The position numbers and the translations under genes were made by a program. 27,933 bases of DNA from CAWEHT01 sp963808455 (lineage in GTDB: Bacteria > Chloroflexota > Anaerolineae > CG2-30-64-16). Under the pieces are notes generated by a model that worked only from the letters and a program-made list of their open reading frames with translations, ran no database searches and was not told where the DNA came from. Every line of letters begins with the position of its first letter. Position 1 is the first letter of the stretch. The stretch is taken from the NCBI GenBank assembly GCA_963808455.1, contig CAWEHT010000055.1, positions 1-27,933 of the forward strand, given 5' to 3'. Shown piece by piece: positions 8,825 through 16,423 of the stretch.

Positions 8825-8920
8825 TGGCCGGGGGATAGTATACTCGAAAGCGCCCAGATCCAACGTGCCACCGGTGTCAACCGTGGGGCGGCCGCCGAAA
8901 TCGGTCACGAACGATGGGCG
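8825..8920 (-). pseudogene. Remnant of the C-terminus of a surface beta-helix protein
   Basis: In one minus-strand frame this stretch reads PSFVTDFGGRPTVDTGG then TLDLGAFEYTI. The GGT-DLGAFEY ending is typical of choice-of-anchor or right-handed beta-helix surface proteins, which usually close with D-I/L-GAFEY. Nothing upstream in the 375-base open frame (9022-8648) resembles the many repeats such proteins carry, and there is no start signal. It is probably the last fragment of a deleted gene. The rest of 8642-9237 holds only a possible promoter for the downstream lipoprotein. Confidence 0.45.
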
Positions 8921-9091
8921 ACCTGTTGGCCGGCAAGATATGCGCACTGGGGACCCCCACTTATGGCAAATGCTGCCCAGCTTATGCGCTATTCCTCGTG
9001 ATCGGTGTGTAGTCCTCCCCACGGCGCGCGCCGTTCCCGGCCTCAGATTCGGGCAGGCCCTTGGCGTTCATGAGCATCGCCGCGCTCTCCT

Positions 9092-9121
9092 TTGGTATTC
9101 CGATCTCTCATCCGGTATGAT
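9092..9121 (+). promoter_or_regulatory. Possible sigma70 promoter of the lipoprotein gene
   Basis: TTGGTA (9092-9097) and TATGAT (9116-9121) are separated by 18 bases and match the consensus at four and five of six positions. Transcription would begin about 110 bases before the ATG at 9238. Confidence 0.35.
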
Positions 9122-9237
9122 GAGCACTCGCCATGAGGGCCTGCTATCGGCGGTTTGTCGGTTTTTGCCCTTCTTTGGGAGATTCTCCGACCCCACCAGA
9201 GGGCTCCTTGGCGGCCCAGCGGCAGAAGGAGGGTGCG

Positions 9238-10783
9238 ATGCACCGTGTCATGTTGTTCATCACAGGCGGGCTGATCCTGCTGGCCGGCTGCGCGCAGCCG
9301 GTCCCGGGCGGGCCGGCGAGCTCGGCCGGAACGCCATCATCGCTGCCGGGGGCCACGCCCTCGAACGCCGTGGCCGGCGGACCGGTGGCGCCGGTCCAGG
9401 CCACCTTACCCCCCACTGCCCCGCCGGCGGCCCTTACGCCCAACGTGCCGGCCGCGCCAGCCTCCGCCGTGCCGTCCGCGCCCAACTCTGCGGGGCAGGG
9501 CTCTCCGTTGGGCAAGCTGGCCTTCGTACGGGACGGCGCCATATGGACCCAGGACCTGCCGGCAGGTCCGCCGGAGCGGGTCACCGGCGGGCCGGCCGAT
9601 CAAGAGCCGCGCTGGTCGTCGGGCGGTGGCTGGCTGGCATTTCAAAGAGGGGAGAATGAGCTCTGGGCCGTGAGCGCCCGCAGCGGCCTGGCCCATGAGC
9701 TGCAAGGCTGCCAATCCACTCCACGGTCCTGGGCCTGGTCGCCGGTGTCCGACCGCCTGGCCTGCATCACGACGGCGGGCGGGCTGGCAACGATGAATGC
9801 CGACGGGACCGGGCGCACGACGCCGAGCACACCGGCATCCGATCAGCCGGGCAGCGGCGCAGGCGGGCTGGCCTGGAGCCCGGATGGCCGATGGCTGGCC
9901 TTTGCTCCAGTCGAGAAGGTCGCCTCCGGCCAGCCGCCGCAACTGGCCGCCAGCTTGTGGCGCATCTCCGCCGATGGCAGCGACGCGGTCGAGCTGTTGG
10001 ACGCCGGCAAGCCTTCCGACCATGGTTTCATCGTCGCCGGCTGGTCACCCGACGGCTCGCGGGCCCTCTTCTGGACAGAATCCTGTCTTTTCAAGCTCGA
10101 TCCTGGCCGACGGGGTGCCCCTGTTCTCGGTGCCCGCCGACGGCGGGCCGGCAGCCCAGCTCGGACCGTCCGGCACACCAGGCATAGTGCCATCAGACGA
10201 CGGCATGCTCATCCACCCTGACTGGCTGGCCGAGGCGCCGGCCGCCGGCGGCGGGAGCGGGCAAGTGGCGGCGATCTTCGGCACGGGCCGGCAGACCTGG
10301 ACGGGCAAACGCCTGGGCCTGGTGGATCCCGGCGGCGGGCAGGTAACCTGGCTGACGCCTGCCGGCACGGCAGCATCGTCGCCAGGCTGGTCGCCTGATG
10401 GGGACCTCCTGGCTTATGCTGCGATGCCCGACGCGGGCAACCTGGGCGGCGGCGACCCGGCGCGGCGCGCGGTGATGGAGAGGCGCATCTACCTGGTTAA
10501 CGCCGTGGGCAACCCGCAGCCCCGGCAGTTGACCCAGGACCCGGGCTATCGGGACGAACATCCGCTGTGGTCGTCGGATGGCAAGCAGGTCCTGTTTGCC
10601 CGGTTGGACGAGGCAGGAAGGGCCTCCTTGTGGCTCGTGCCGGTCGCGGGCGGGCAGCCCAGGCAGATCCTCGGCGGCCTTGACGCGGACCTGGCCGGAG
10701 GCTGGCTCGGCTACTACGGGCACGTCAGCTGGGACAGCACGTACGACTGGTGGCGCGCCGATCCCCGGCGAACGATACGTTGA
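9238..10783 (+). CDS. Beta-propeller (TolB/PD40-like) lipoprotein, one frameshift
   Basis: The ATG at 9238 follows AGAAGGAGGG and opens a lipoprotein signal peptide with the lipobox L14-L-A-G-C18, so the mature protein is probably lipid-anchored outside the membrane. A Pro/Ala/Gly-rich linker (about 20-85) leads into repeats of the type WSPDGRWLAFAP, LWRISADG, WSPDGSRALFW and WSSDGKQVLFARLD, which are WD40-like PD40 propeller blades. Near 10080-10105 the frame moves by one base, from LFWTES to SSSILADGVPLFSVPADGG, and then stays open to 10783. The total is about 515 residues. It has no catalytic motif and probably binds a protein or glycan. The downstream methyltransferase-like gene overlaps its end. 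Confidence 0.8.
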
Positions 10784-11304
10784 GTGCCTCCATCGACCCG
10801 ATAGGGCGCGCCCGGCTTGGCGGCAGGGCCGACCAGCAGGGATGGGACAAGCTGCTCTTTCCCGTGCTGGCCCTCTACCCCATCCTGCTGTTGGCCTTCG
10901 CCGCAGGCGACGCCGTTCGCTTTCGCTGGTCGCCTTTGCCGCTCTGGCTGCAGGCCGTCGGGGCCGGGGTCCTGTTGGGCTCGTTCTACCTCTTCTTCCT
11001 GACCTTCCGGGAGAACTCCTACCTCTCGCCGGTGGTGCGTTTCCAGCAAGAGCGCGGGCACGCCCTGGTCTCCACGGGACCTTACCGCTACGTCCGGCAT
11101 CCGATGTATCTTGGCATCGTGGCCTTCGCCGTGGGGACGCCCCTCCTGCTGGGGTCGGGCTACGGGGTGCTGTGCGGGGCGGTCCTCGTGGTGCTGGTTG
11201 CCAGGCGGGCCGTGCTGGAAGAGCGGGCGCTGAGCCGGGCCCTGCCCGGCTACGCGGCCTACATGGCGCAGGTGCGATACCGTCTCGTGCCGCATTTGTG
11301 GTGA
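10750..11304 (+). CDS. Isoprenylcysteine carboxyl methyltransferase (ICMT)-family membrane protein
   Basis: A 184-residue membrane protein with hydrophobic segments at about 36-52, 66-86, 121-135 and 137-156. It carries the hallmark GPYRYVRHPMYLG (110-122) and a C-terminal EERAL...PGYAAYMAQVRYRLVP element. These are the SAM-binding motifs of ICMT/PEMT-like methyltransferases, which methylate thiols, phospholipids or small molecules at the membrane. The target is unknown. The GTG at 10750 gives the longest frame. A TTG at 10780, whose last two bases overlap the lipoprotein stop as TTGA, is an equally plausible start and would give a 174-residue protein. Either way it is coupled to the upstream gene. 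Confidence 0.8.
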   Translation: MARRSPANDTLSASIDPIGRARLGGRADQQGWDKLLFPVLALYPILLLAFAAGDAVRFRWSPLPLWLQAVGAGVLLGSFYLFFLTFRENSYLSPVVRFQQERGHALVSTGPYRYVRHPMYLGIVAFAVGTPLLLGSGYGVLCGAVLVVLVARRAVLEERALSRALPGYAAYMAQVRYRLVPHLW

Positions 11305-11333
11305 TTCCGGGTTGACTGGAGGCTGCCTGGCTT

Positions 11334-11982
11334 ATGGACGTGAGATTCTCTGGGGCTGCGCGAGCGCAAGAAAGCCAAGATGCGGGCCGAGATCCAGCGG
11401 CAGGCGCTGCGGCTCTTCCGCGAGCAGGGGTACGAGGCCACCACGGTGAGCCAGATCGCCGCAGCGGCCGAGGTCTCCGAGAGCAGCTTCTTCCGCTACT
11501 TTGCGAACAAGGAGGACGTCGTCCGTTGGGACGCGTTCGACCCACAGATCATCGAGGTTTTCAAGGCGCAGCCAACTACGGCAAGCCCCATCCAGGCTCT
11601 GCGCGTCGCCTTCAGGGATGTGCTGGCCCGGCTCTCGGCAGGTGAGCAGGAAGAGGTGCGCCGGCGCCTCGCGCTGACCACGACGATCCTGCCCCTCCGC
11701 GGGATGCTGCTCGACCCGGCACGTGCCGCGCCGGGCCCGGCCCTGGCTCGGGCGGCGAACCTGGCGGGTGCCCCTGCCGGCGGGTCGCTGCGGCTGCTTG
11801 CCGAGGCTCTCGCCGAGCGCACCGGACGAACGGCCGATGACCCTGCCGTGCGCACCTTTCTGGGGGCGGTGATGGGGGTATGCCTGTCTGCGCTGTTCGC
11901 GGCGGCGGGCGATCCAGCCGCGGATATCGTCGGGCCGCTGGATGATGCGCTGGCCCGGCTCGAGGCCGGCCTTCCGCTGTAG
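11334..11982 (+). CDS. TetR/AcrR-family transcriptional regulator
   Basis: The N-terminal helix-turn-helix is clear: RAEIQRQALRLFREQGYEATT, then VSQIAAAAEVSESSFFRYF, then NKEDVV. A ligand-binding helical domain of ~140 residues follows. The frame containing this domain has no good start. The residues before its first ATG (GLRERKKAK) belong to the usual TetR N-terminus and lie downstream of an in-frame stop at 11341. Removing one G from the GGGG at 11352-11355 joins them to the ATG at 11334, giving MDVRFSGLRERKKAKMRAEI, with GGAGG about 12 bases upstream. The corrected protein has about 215 residues. It probably represses neighbouring genes such as the ICMT-like gene. It converges with the methyltransferase gene at 12062. 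Confidence 0.82.
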
Positions 11983-12061
11983 GGGCCGAACATCCCCACG
12001 CCGAGGGCCGGACCTGTCGGCCGCGTTCGCCATAGCCCGTTGCGGCCGGCAGGCCTGCCTT

Positions 12062-12709
12062 TCAGCCGGCACGCGGCGGCTTCACCAGGTTCTGCGTGTA
12101 GGCCAGGCCCTTACGCCAGTAGCTGCCCGGCTCGAAGCCGGCTTCCCGGGCCAGCCGGAGCACGGTTTCGCGCCTCTGGTAATGCGGATCGGCGAGGATC
12201 TCGGTGACCGACAGCGTCCCTCCGGGCTTGAGGATGCGCCGGATGTTGCGCAAGGCGGCCACACGCTCAGGGATGCTCGCCGAGGACCGTCACCAGCCAG
12301 GCACGGTCCACGGAATCCGCAGGCAGCCCTTCGTCCGTCGCGATGTCGCCGAGCCGCAGGGTGATGTTGGTCGCGCCGGCCACGCGGCACGCTGGCGGAG
12401 ACGGTCGAGCATGCCTGCCTGAAGATCGAAGGCAATGATGCTGCCCTCCGGCCCCACGCGCCGGGCGGCGGGTATCGCCAGGCGGCCCGGCCCGCTGCCC
12501 ACGTCAAGCCCCTGTTCGCCGGCTTGCAGGCCGATGTGGTCGAGGGTGACCTCCGTCGTAGCCCACACGTCAGAGAACGGGTTGCTGACCAGCCATGCCA
12601 GCCAAGACGGGCAGGGCAGGCGCCGCCTGCGGCTCGCACCTCGCCACCAGAGGCTAACGGCAACGAAGATAGCGACAAAGGCCAACAGGCTATAGAACAC
12701 GCGCTTCAT
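12062..12709 (-). CDS. Membrane-anchored SAM-dependent methyltransferase, two frameshifts
   Basis: The ATG at 12709 follows CAGGAGAG. A hydrophobic N-terminal segment (residues 3-22) precedes the SAM-binding motif I LDVGSGPGR (68-76), an acidic motif II (IIAFDLQAGML) and the later methyltransferase core. At about 12395 the frame slips to GATNITLRLGDIATDEGLPADSVDRAWLVTVLGEHP. At 12271 an extra T makes CCCTGAGCG, and removing it continues ERVAALRNIRRILKPGGTLSVTEILADPHYQRRE to the stop at 12062. The corrected length is about 215 residues. The KPGG motif and overall order are those of class I (ubiE-like) methyltransferases. The substrate is unknown. It is the last gene of the lepB run, 32 bases after the thiolase. 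Confidence 0.78.
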
Positions 12710-12741
12710 AGGCTCTCCTGATGCGCCCAGTTCGGGCGCCC

Positions 12742-13936
12742 CTACTCCAGCTCCACCGCCAGCGCCACGGCTTCGCCGCCGCCCAGGCACAGCGACGCCA
12801 GGCCGCTCGCCAGGCCCCGCTCACGCAAAGCGTAGAGCAAAGTGACGAGCACGCGGGCGCCACTGGCGCCGATCGGGTGGCCGAGGGCGATCGCTCCGCC
12901 GTTCACGTTGACGCGCTCCATGTCCAGCCCCAGCTCGCGCACATCGCCCACGCACTGGGACGCAAACGCCTCGTTGATCTCGTAGAGGTCGAATTCCGCC
13001 GGCGTGCGGCCCAGCCGTGCCGCCAGCTTTCTCACGGCATAGATCGGCGCGGTGAAGATTTCGAGCGGCTTGACGGCAGCCTGAGCGTAGCCCAGGATGC
13101 GGGCCAGCGGTCGGACGCCCAACTCTTCGGCCAGAGCGCGGCGGGCCACGACCAGCGCTGCCGCGCCGTCGGTGATGCCCGGCGCGTTGCCTGCGGTGAC
13201 TGTTCCGTCCGCCTTGAAGGCCGGATGCAGGGCGGCCAACGCGGCCCTGCTCGTCTCGCGGCGCGGGTTCTCGTCAACCTCGAAGAGGGCCGGCGGCCCT
13301 TTTCGTTGGGGCACCGGCACCGGCACCGTTTCGGCTTTGAAGCTGCCCCGGTCGAGCGCCCCCAGAGCGCGTTGGTGGCTGAGGAGCGCCAGCTCGTCCT
13401 GGTCCTCCCGCGAGACGCGGCAGGCAGCGGCCATCCATTCGGCGGAAAGGCCCATGTGCTGATTCTCGACCGCGCACCATAGGCCGTCGTGGATCACGGC
13501 GTCGAACCAATCCGCCGTTGCCCAGACGGTATCCAAAACGGGCGCCGGGGAGCAGATAGGGCGCGCGGTTCATGCTTTCCATTCCGCCGGCCACGTAGAG
13601 GTCCCCGTCCCCCGCCCGGATGCCCGACGCGGCCAGCATCACCGCCTTCAGCCCGGAACCACAGACCTTGTTGATCGTCGTCGCGCCGATCGATTCGGGC
13701 AAGCCGCCGCCCAGGCTGGCCTGGCGCGCCGGCGCTTGCCCCTCGCCGGCCTGCACGACGTTGCCCATCAAGGTCTCGTCAACCCGTGCCGGGTCGATGC
13801 CTGCGCGCTCCACAGCAGCCCGGATCACGATCGCCCCGAGTTCGGTGGCCGGCAGATCCTTCAGGCTGCCCTGGAACTTGCCGATGGGCGTGCGGGCCCC
13901 GCTCAAGATCACCACGTCATCGCGGTCCTTCTTCAT
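12742..13936 (-). CDS. Acetyl-CoA C-acyltransferase (thiolase), one frameshift
   Basis: A thiolase that condenses or cleaves acyl-CoA in fatty-acid or acetoacetyl-CoA metabolism. It has the N-terminal VVILSGARTPIGKFQGSL, the nucleophile C92 in NKVCGSGLKA, the motif EINEAFA, the catalytic histidine in GHPIGASGAR and the second cysteine in CLGGGEAVAL. At about 13505 an extra base (ATTGGTTCGACG in place of ATTGGTCGACG) breaks the frame. Its removal gives GNGGLVDAVIHDGLW and a protein of 397 residues, the normal family length. The ATG at 13936 is preferred to an in-frame ATG at 13951 because thiolases begin close to VVILS and GGGAG lies upstream. It is in the lepB-ppa run, 36 bases after ppa. Acetoacetyl-CoA specificity is likely but not certain. 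Confidence 0.88.
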
Positions 13937-13972
13937 GAGGCGTGCTCCCATCTGCGTGCAGCTCCCGCGTGC

Positions 13973-14515
13973 CTACAATCCCCCCAGGGTAAAGCGGTCA
14001 TCGAACAATTTGATCGACCGCAGGATCTCCTTCTTGGCAGCCTCGCAGTCCTCCCAGCCAATCGGCTTGGTGCGCATGCCTTCCAGGTCCTTGTAGACTT
14101 CGAAGAAGTGCGCCACCTCCTGCAAGAAGTGGGGCGGCACGTCGGTGAGATCGTGGTATTCGGAGAACAACGGGTCGGTCGCCGGCACGGCCAGCACCTT
14201 GTCGTCGGCCACATCGCGGTCCAGCATGCGAAAGATGCCGATCGGGCGCGCCTGAATGACGCAGCCGGGGAAGGTCGGCTCGTTGGTCATGAGCAAGATG
14301 TCCAACGGGTCGCCGTCATCGAAGAAAGTGTGGGGGATCAGCCCATAGTCTCCCGGATACTGCATCGACGAATACAGCACGCGATCCAGCACGATAACGC
14401 CGTTCTCCTTGTTGTACTCATACTTGTTGCGCGATCCTTTGGGGATCTCGACAATCGTGTACACCACATCGGGGACCTTGGGACCCGGCCGGAGTTCTCG
14501 CCATAGGTTCTGCAT
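13973..14515 (-). CDS. ppa: Inorganic pyrophosphatase (family I)
   Basis: A 180-residue soluble enzyme that hydrolyses pyrophosphate to phosphate and so pulls biosynthetic reactions forward. It carries the family I signature D67-G-D-P-L-D72 (DDGDPLDILL), the upstream IVEIPKGSRNKYEY substrate-binding strand, YPGDYGLIPHT and the lysine-rich C-terminal region. The length matches bacterial hexameric pyrophosphatases. The start is an ATG preceded by AGGAGATTG. The frame is open further upstream but those residues belong to the preceding small gene. The gap to that gene is only seven bases, so the two are cotranscribed. Confidence 0.93.
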   Translation of the reverse strand: MQNLWRELRPGPKVPDVVYTIVEIPKGSRNKYEYNKENGVIVLDRVLYSSMQYPGDYGLIPHTFFDDGDPLDILLMTNEPTFPGCVIQARPIGIFRMLDRDVADDKVLAVPATDPLFSEYHDLTDVPPHFLQEVAHFFEVYKDLEGMRTKPIGWEDCEAAKKEILRSIKLFDDRFTLGGL

Positions 14516-14522
14516 CAATCTC

Positions 14523-14774
14523 CTAGAAGTGCCTGAGGCGCACGACCGCGTGGTCGGCAAAAGCGCGCAGATCGTTGGCCGCAGTGCCACTACCGTGCGC
14601 CAGCAATTCCGTGGACAGAAAGTCCTTTTCCGTCAGCCTGCTGATAGTCTCCTTTTCGGCCTCGGTCAGGGCGCGGCTCCGCAAGACGCTCTGCGGCTGC
14701 TCCAGCAGGCGGCTGCGGCAAGACGGACAGCTCAAGGCATGCGCCAAGACGATGCAGACTTCCCTTTGAGACAT
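14523..14774 (-). CDS. Small conserved-looking protein (Os1348-like)
   Basis: An 83-residue protein between lepB (40 bases upstream) and ppa (seven bases downstream), so probably part of the same transcript. The pattern LLEQPQSVLRSRALTEAEK, then ETISRLTEKDF, resembles small Os1348 and nitrile-hydratase-leader-like proteins, in which a helical LL-x-x-P-x-x-x-L repeat precedes an LT-x-x-E turn. A single CPSC (C16, C19) could bind a metal or form a disulfide. I cannot assign a function. The tight spacing and absence of stops support a real gene. The ATG at 14774 is chosen over the TTG just before it. Confidence 0.6.
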   Translation of the reverse strand: MSQREVCIVLAHALSCPSCRSRLLEQPQSVLRSRALTEAEKETISRLTEKDFLSTELLAHGSGTAANDLRAFADHAVVRLRHF

Positions 14775-14814
14775 CAATGCCCGCCTTTCACCAGGGTTTG
14801 ATCAATCAAACGGA

Positions 14815-15555
14815 TCACTTCGAGCTCTCCGTTGAATTGACAGCTTTGGCTATGCTCTTCAACCTGGCATTGAATGCCGACAGGTCCCAGCGCGGCACGA
14901 TGCCCCACAACGAAGGCGGCCAATAGGAAACCCAGGCGCGCCCCACGATGTTCTGCTCGGGCAGGGGCCCCCATGAACGGGAGTCGCTCGAGTTGTCCCG
15001 GTTGTCGCCCATGACGAAGATGGTCCCAGCAGGCACGACCAGGGGAGGCGAGCTGTAGCTGCCGGCATCCGGCCTGTACGGTTCGGGCAAGGGCTGGCCG
15101 TCAACGTACACGTGGCCATAACGCACGGCGACCTGGTCACCCGGCAGCCCAATCACGCGCTTGATGTAGTCCTTCGTCGGGTCCAGCGGGTAACGAAAGA
15201 CGATCACATCACCACGCTGCGGCTGCCAGAGACAAAGCGTAGCCGCCCAGTGCGCACCCAATGGCGGCACGTCCAGATGCAAACCAGGGCAGTAAGACCA
15301 GCGATTGATGAAGAGAAACTGGCCATCCTGAAAGTTCGGCTCCATGCTAACCCCTTCGATGCGGAAGTTCTGCACCACATTGCGGATCAGCAGGAAGATG
15401 ATCAGCGCAAGGACAAGAGTCTGCAGGATCTCGCCCAGCGCACTGCCCACGGATTGGGTTGGGGGCGCCGCGGGGTTCGCCTCGCCGGCCTCCTGGAAAC
15501 CCGGCGAGGCCTGTTGCTCGGAATCAGGTCTAATCGAAGTGTTAAAGCTTGGCAC
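14815..15555 (-). CDS. lepB: Signal peptidase I
   Basis: A 246-residue membrane serine protease that removes signal peptides from secreted proteins. A ~40-residue polar N-terminus precedes one transmembrane helix (about 43-62), then the catalytic serine motif GVSMEPN (S70), the general-base lysine in DYIKRVIGLPGD (K132) and the conserved box GDNRDNSSDSRSWG (183-196). The GTG at 15555 is preferred to the longer open frame from 15630: GAAGGAT lies seven bases upstream, and a strong promoter at 15590-15619 would lie inside the longer reading frame. It heads the run to the small gene, ppa, thiolase and methyltransferase. Confidence 0.92.
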   Translation of the reverse strand: MPSFNTSIRPDSEQQASPGFQEAGEANPAAPPTQSVGSALGEILQTLVLALIIFLLIRNVVQNFRIEGVSMEPNFQDGQFLFINRWSYCPGLHLDVPPLGAHWAATLCLWQPQRGDVIVFRYPLDPTKDYIKRVIGLPGDQVAVRYGHVYVDGQPLPEPYRPDAGSYSSPPLVVPAGTIFVMGDNRDNSSDSRSWGPLPEQNIVGRAWVSYWPPSLWGIVPRWDLSAFNARLKSIAKAVNSTESSK

Positions 15556-15589
15556 AGATGATCCTTCGGGAAAGCGACGACATGTGAAG

Positions 15590-15619
15590 ATTATATCACC
15601 GGGCAACACCCGGTGGCAA
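15590..15619 (-). promoter_or_regulatory. Strong sigma70-type promoter of lepB with a dyad in the spacer
   Basis: On the minus strand TTGCCA (15619-15614) and a consensus TATAAT (15595-15590) are separated by 18 bases. The spacer is occupied by a perfect inverted repeat, CACCGGG and CCCGGTG around five bases (15597-15615), which would suit a repressor or activator site. The start of transcription should lie near 15583, about 28 bases before the lepB GTG. Confidence 0.65.
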
Positions 15620-15656
15620 GCAAATTGCACAAATGGCTATCACAAAACCCTGGCCC

Positions 15657-16414
15657 CTAGATGCCGGTCGGCCGGTCGATGAAAACCGCCGGCAGGCCGA
15701 ACTCTCGCGTGAGATGCCGGCCCAGCGCTTTCACGCCAACCGTTTCGGTGGCATAGTGCCCACCGTAGACGACGTTGATCCCGTATTCGGCCGCGTCGTG
15801 GTAGGCGCTGTGGCTGAGCTCGCCGGTCACGTAGGTATCGCAGCCGGCCGCGGCCGCCGCCGGGATCTCCCGTGCGCCGTCCCCTGAAAGTATCGCTACC
15901 CGCCGGACGGCCGCCGGCCCGCCAGGCAAGACCTGGGGTCTGGCGCCCGTCGCCTGCTGAAGGCCCGCCGCGAGGGCATCCAGGGTCATGCCGGCAGGTG
16001 CCTCACCGATGATGCCGACCGCGACGCCGAAAGCCTCGCCGAACTCGCCGGTTCGGGCCAGCCCCAGCAGCGCCGCCAGTTGGACATTGTTGCCGACCTC
16101 GGGATGGCGATCCAGCGGCAGGTGACACGCATAGAGCGAACAGCCCGCCGCAGGAGCGCCTGCACCCGCCGGCGATGCGGGCCGACGATGGGCAGCGGCT
16201 TGCCCCAGAACAGCCCATGGTGCACGATCAACATCTGGGCGTGAGCCATCACGGCGCCGTCGATCGTGTCGAGGTTGGTGTCCACAGCCAGCGCCAGCGA
16301 GTCGATCTCGTCGGCGCCCTCCACCTGCAGGCCGTTCTGGCTGTAATCCTGCATCTCATGCACGCCAAGGTAGCCATCCAGGTACGTGACCAGTTCATCG
16401 CGTTTCATTGGCAT
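15657..16414 (-). CDS. NIF3-like dinuclear metal-centre protein, one frameshift
   Basis: A member of the NIF3/YbgI family (often annotated as GTP cyclohydrolase 1 type 2-like), a conserved protein with two metal ions and an uncertain substrate. The first part gives QNGLQVEG and the metal ligands H65-H66-G. Near 16140-16155 the frame slips by one base, and the next frame supplies GCSLYACHLPLDRHPEVGNN and finally GELSHSAYHDAAEYGINVVYGGHYATE, with the remaining histidine and glutamate ligands. The total is about 252 residues, close to the family norm. The ATG at 16414 lies nine bases after the MFS stop and is preceded by AGGACG. It therefore sits at the end of a DUF951 - MFS - NIF3 operon. Confidence 0.88.
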
Positions 16415-16423
16415 CGAGTCGTC

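Noticed and set aside
10193..11545. 450-residue minus-strand open frame over the lipoprotein, ICMT and TetR genes
   Set aside because: Composition is Arg/Pro/Ala-rich and it spans three real genes; shadow.
12048..12062. GGCAGGCCTGCC palindrome followed by TTT between the TetR and methyltransferase genes
   Set aside because: The palindrome has no room for a loop, and the T-run is only three bases; not convincing as a terminator.
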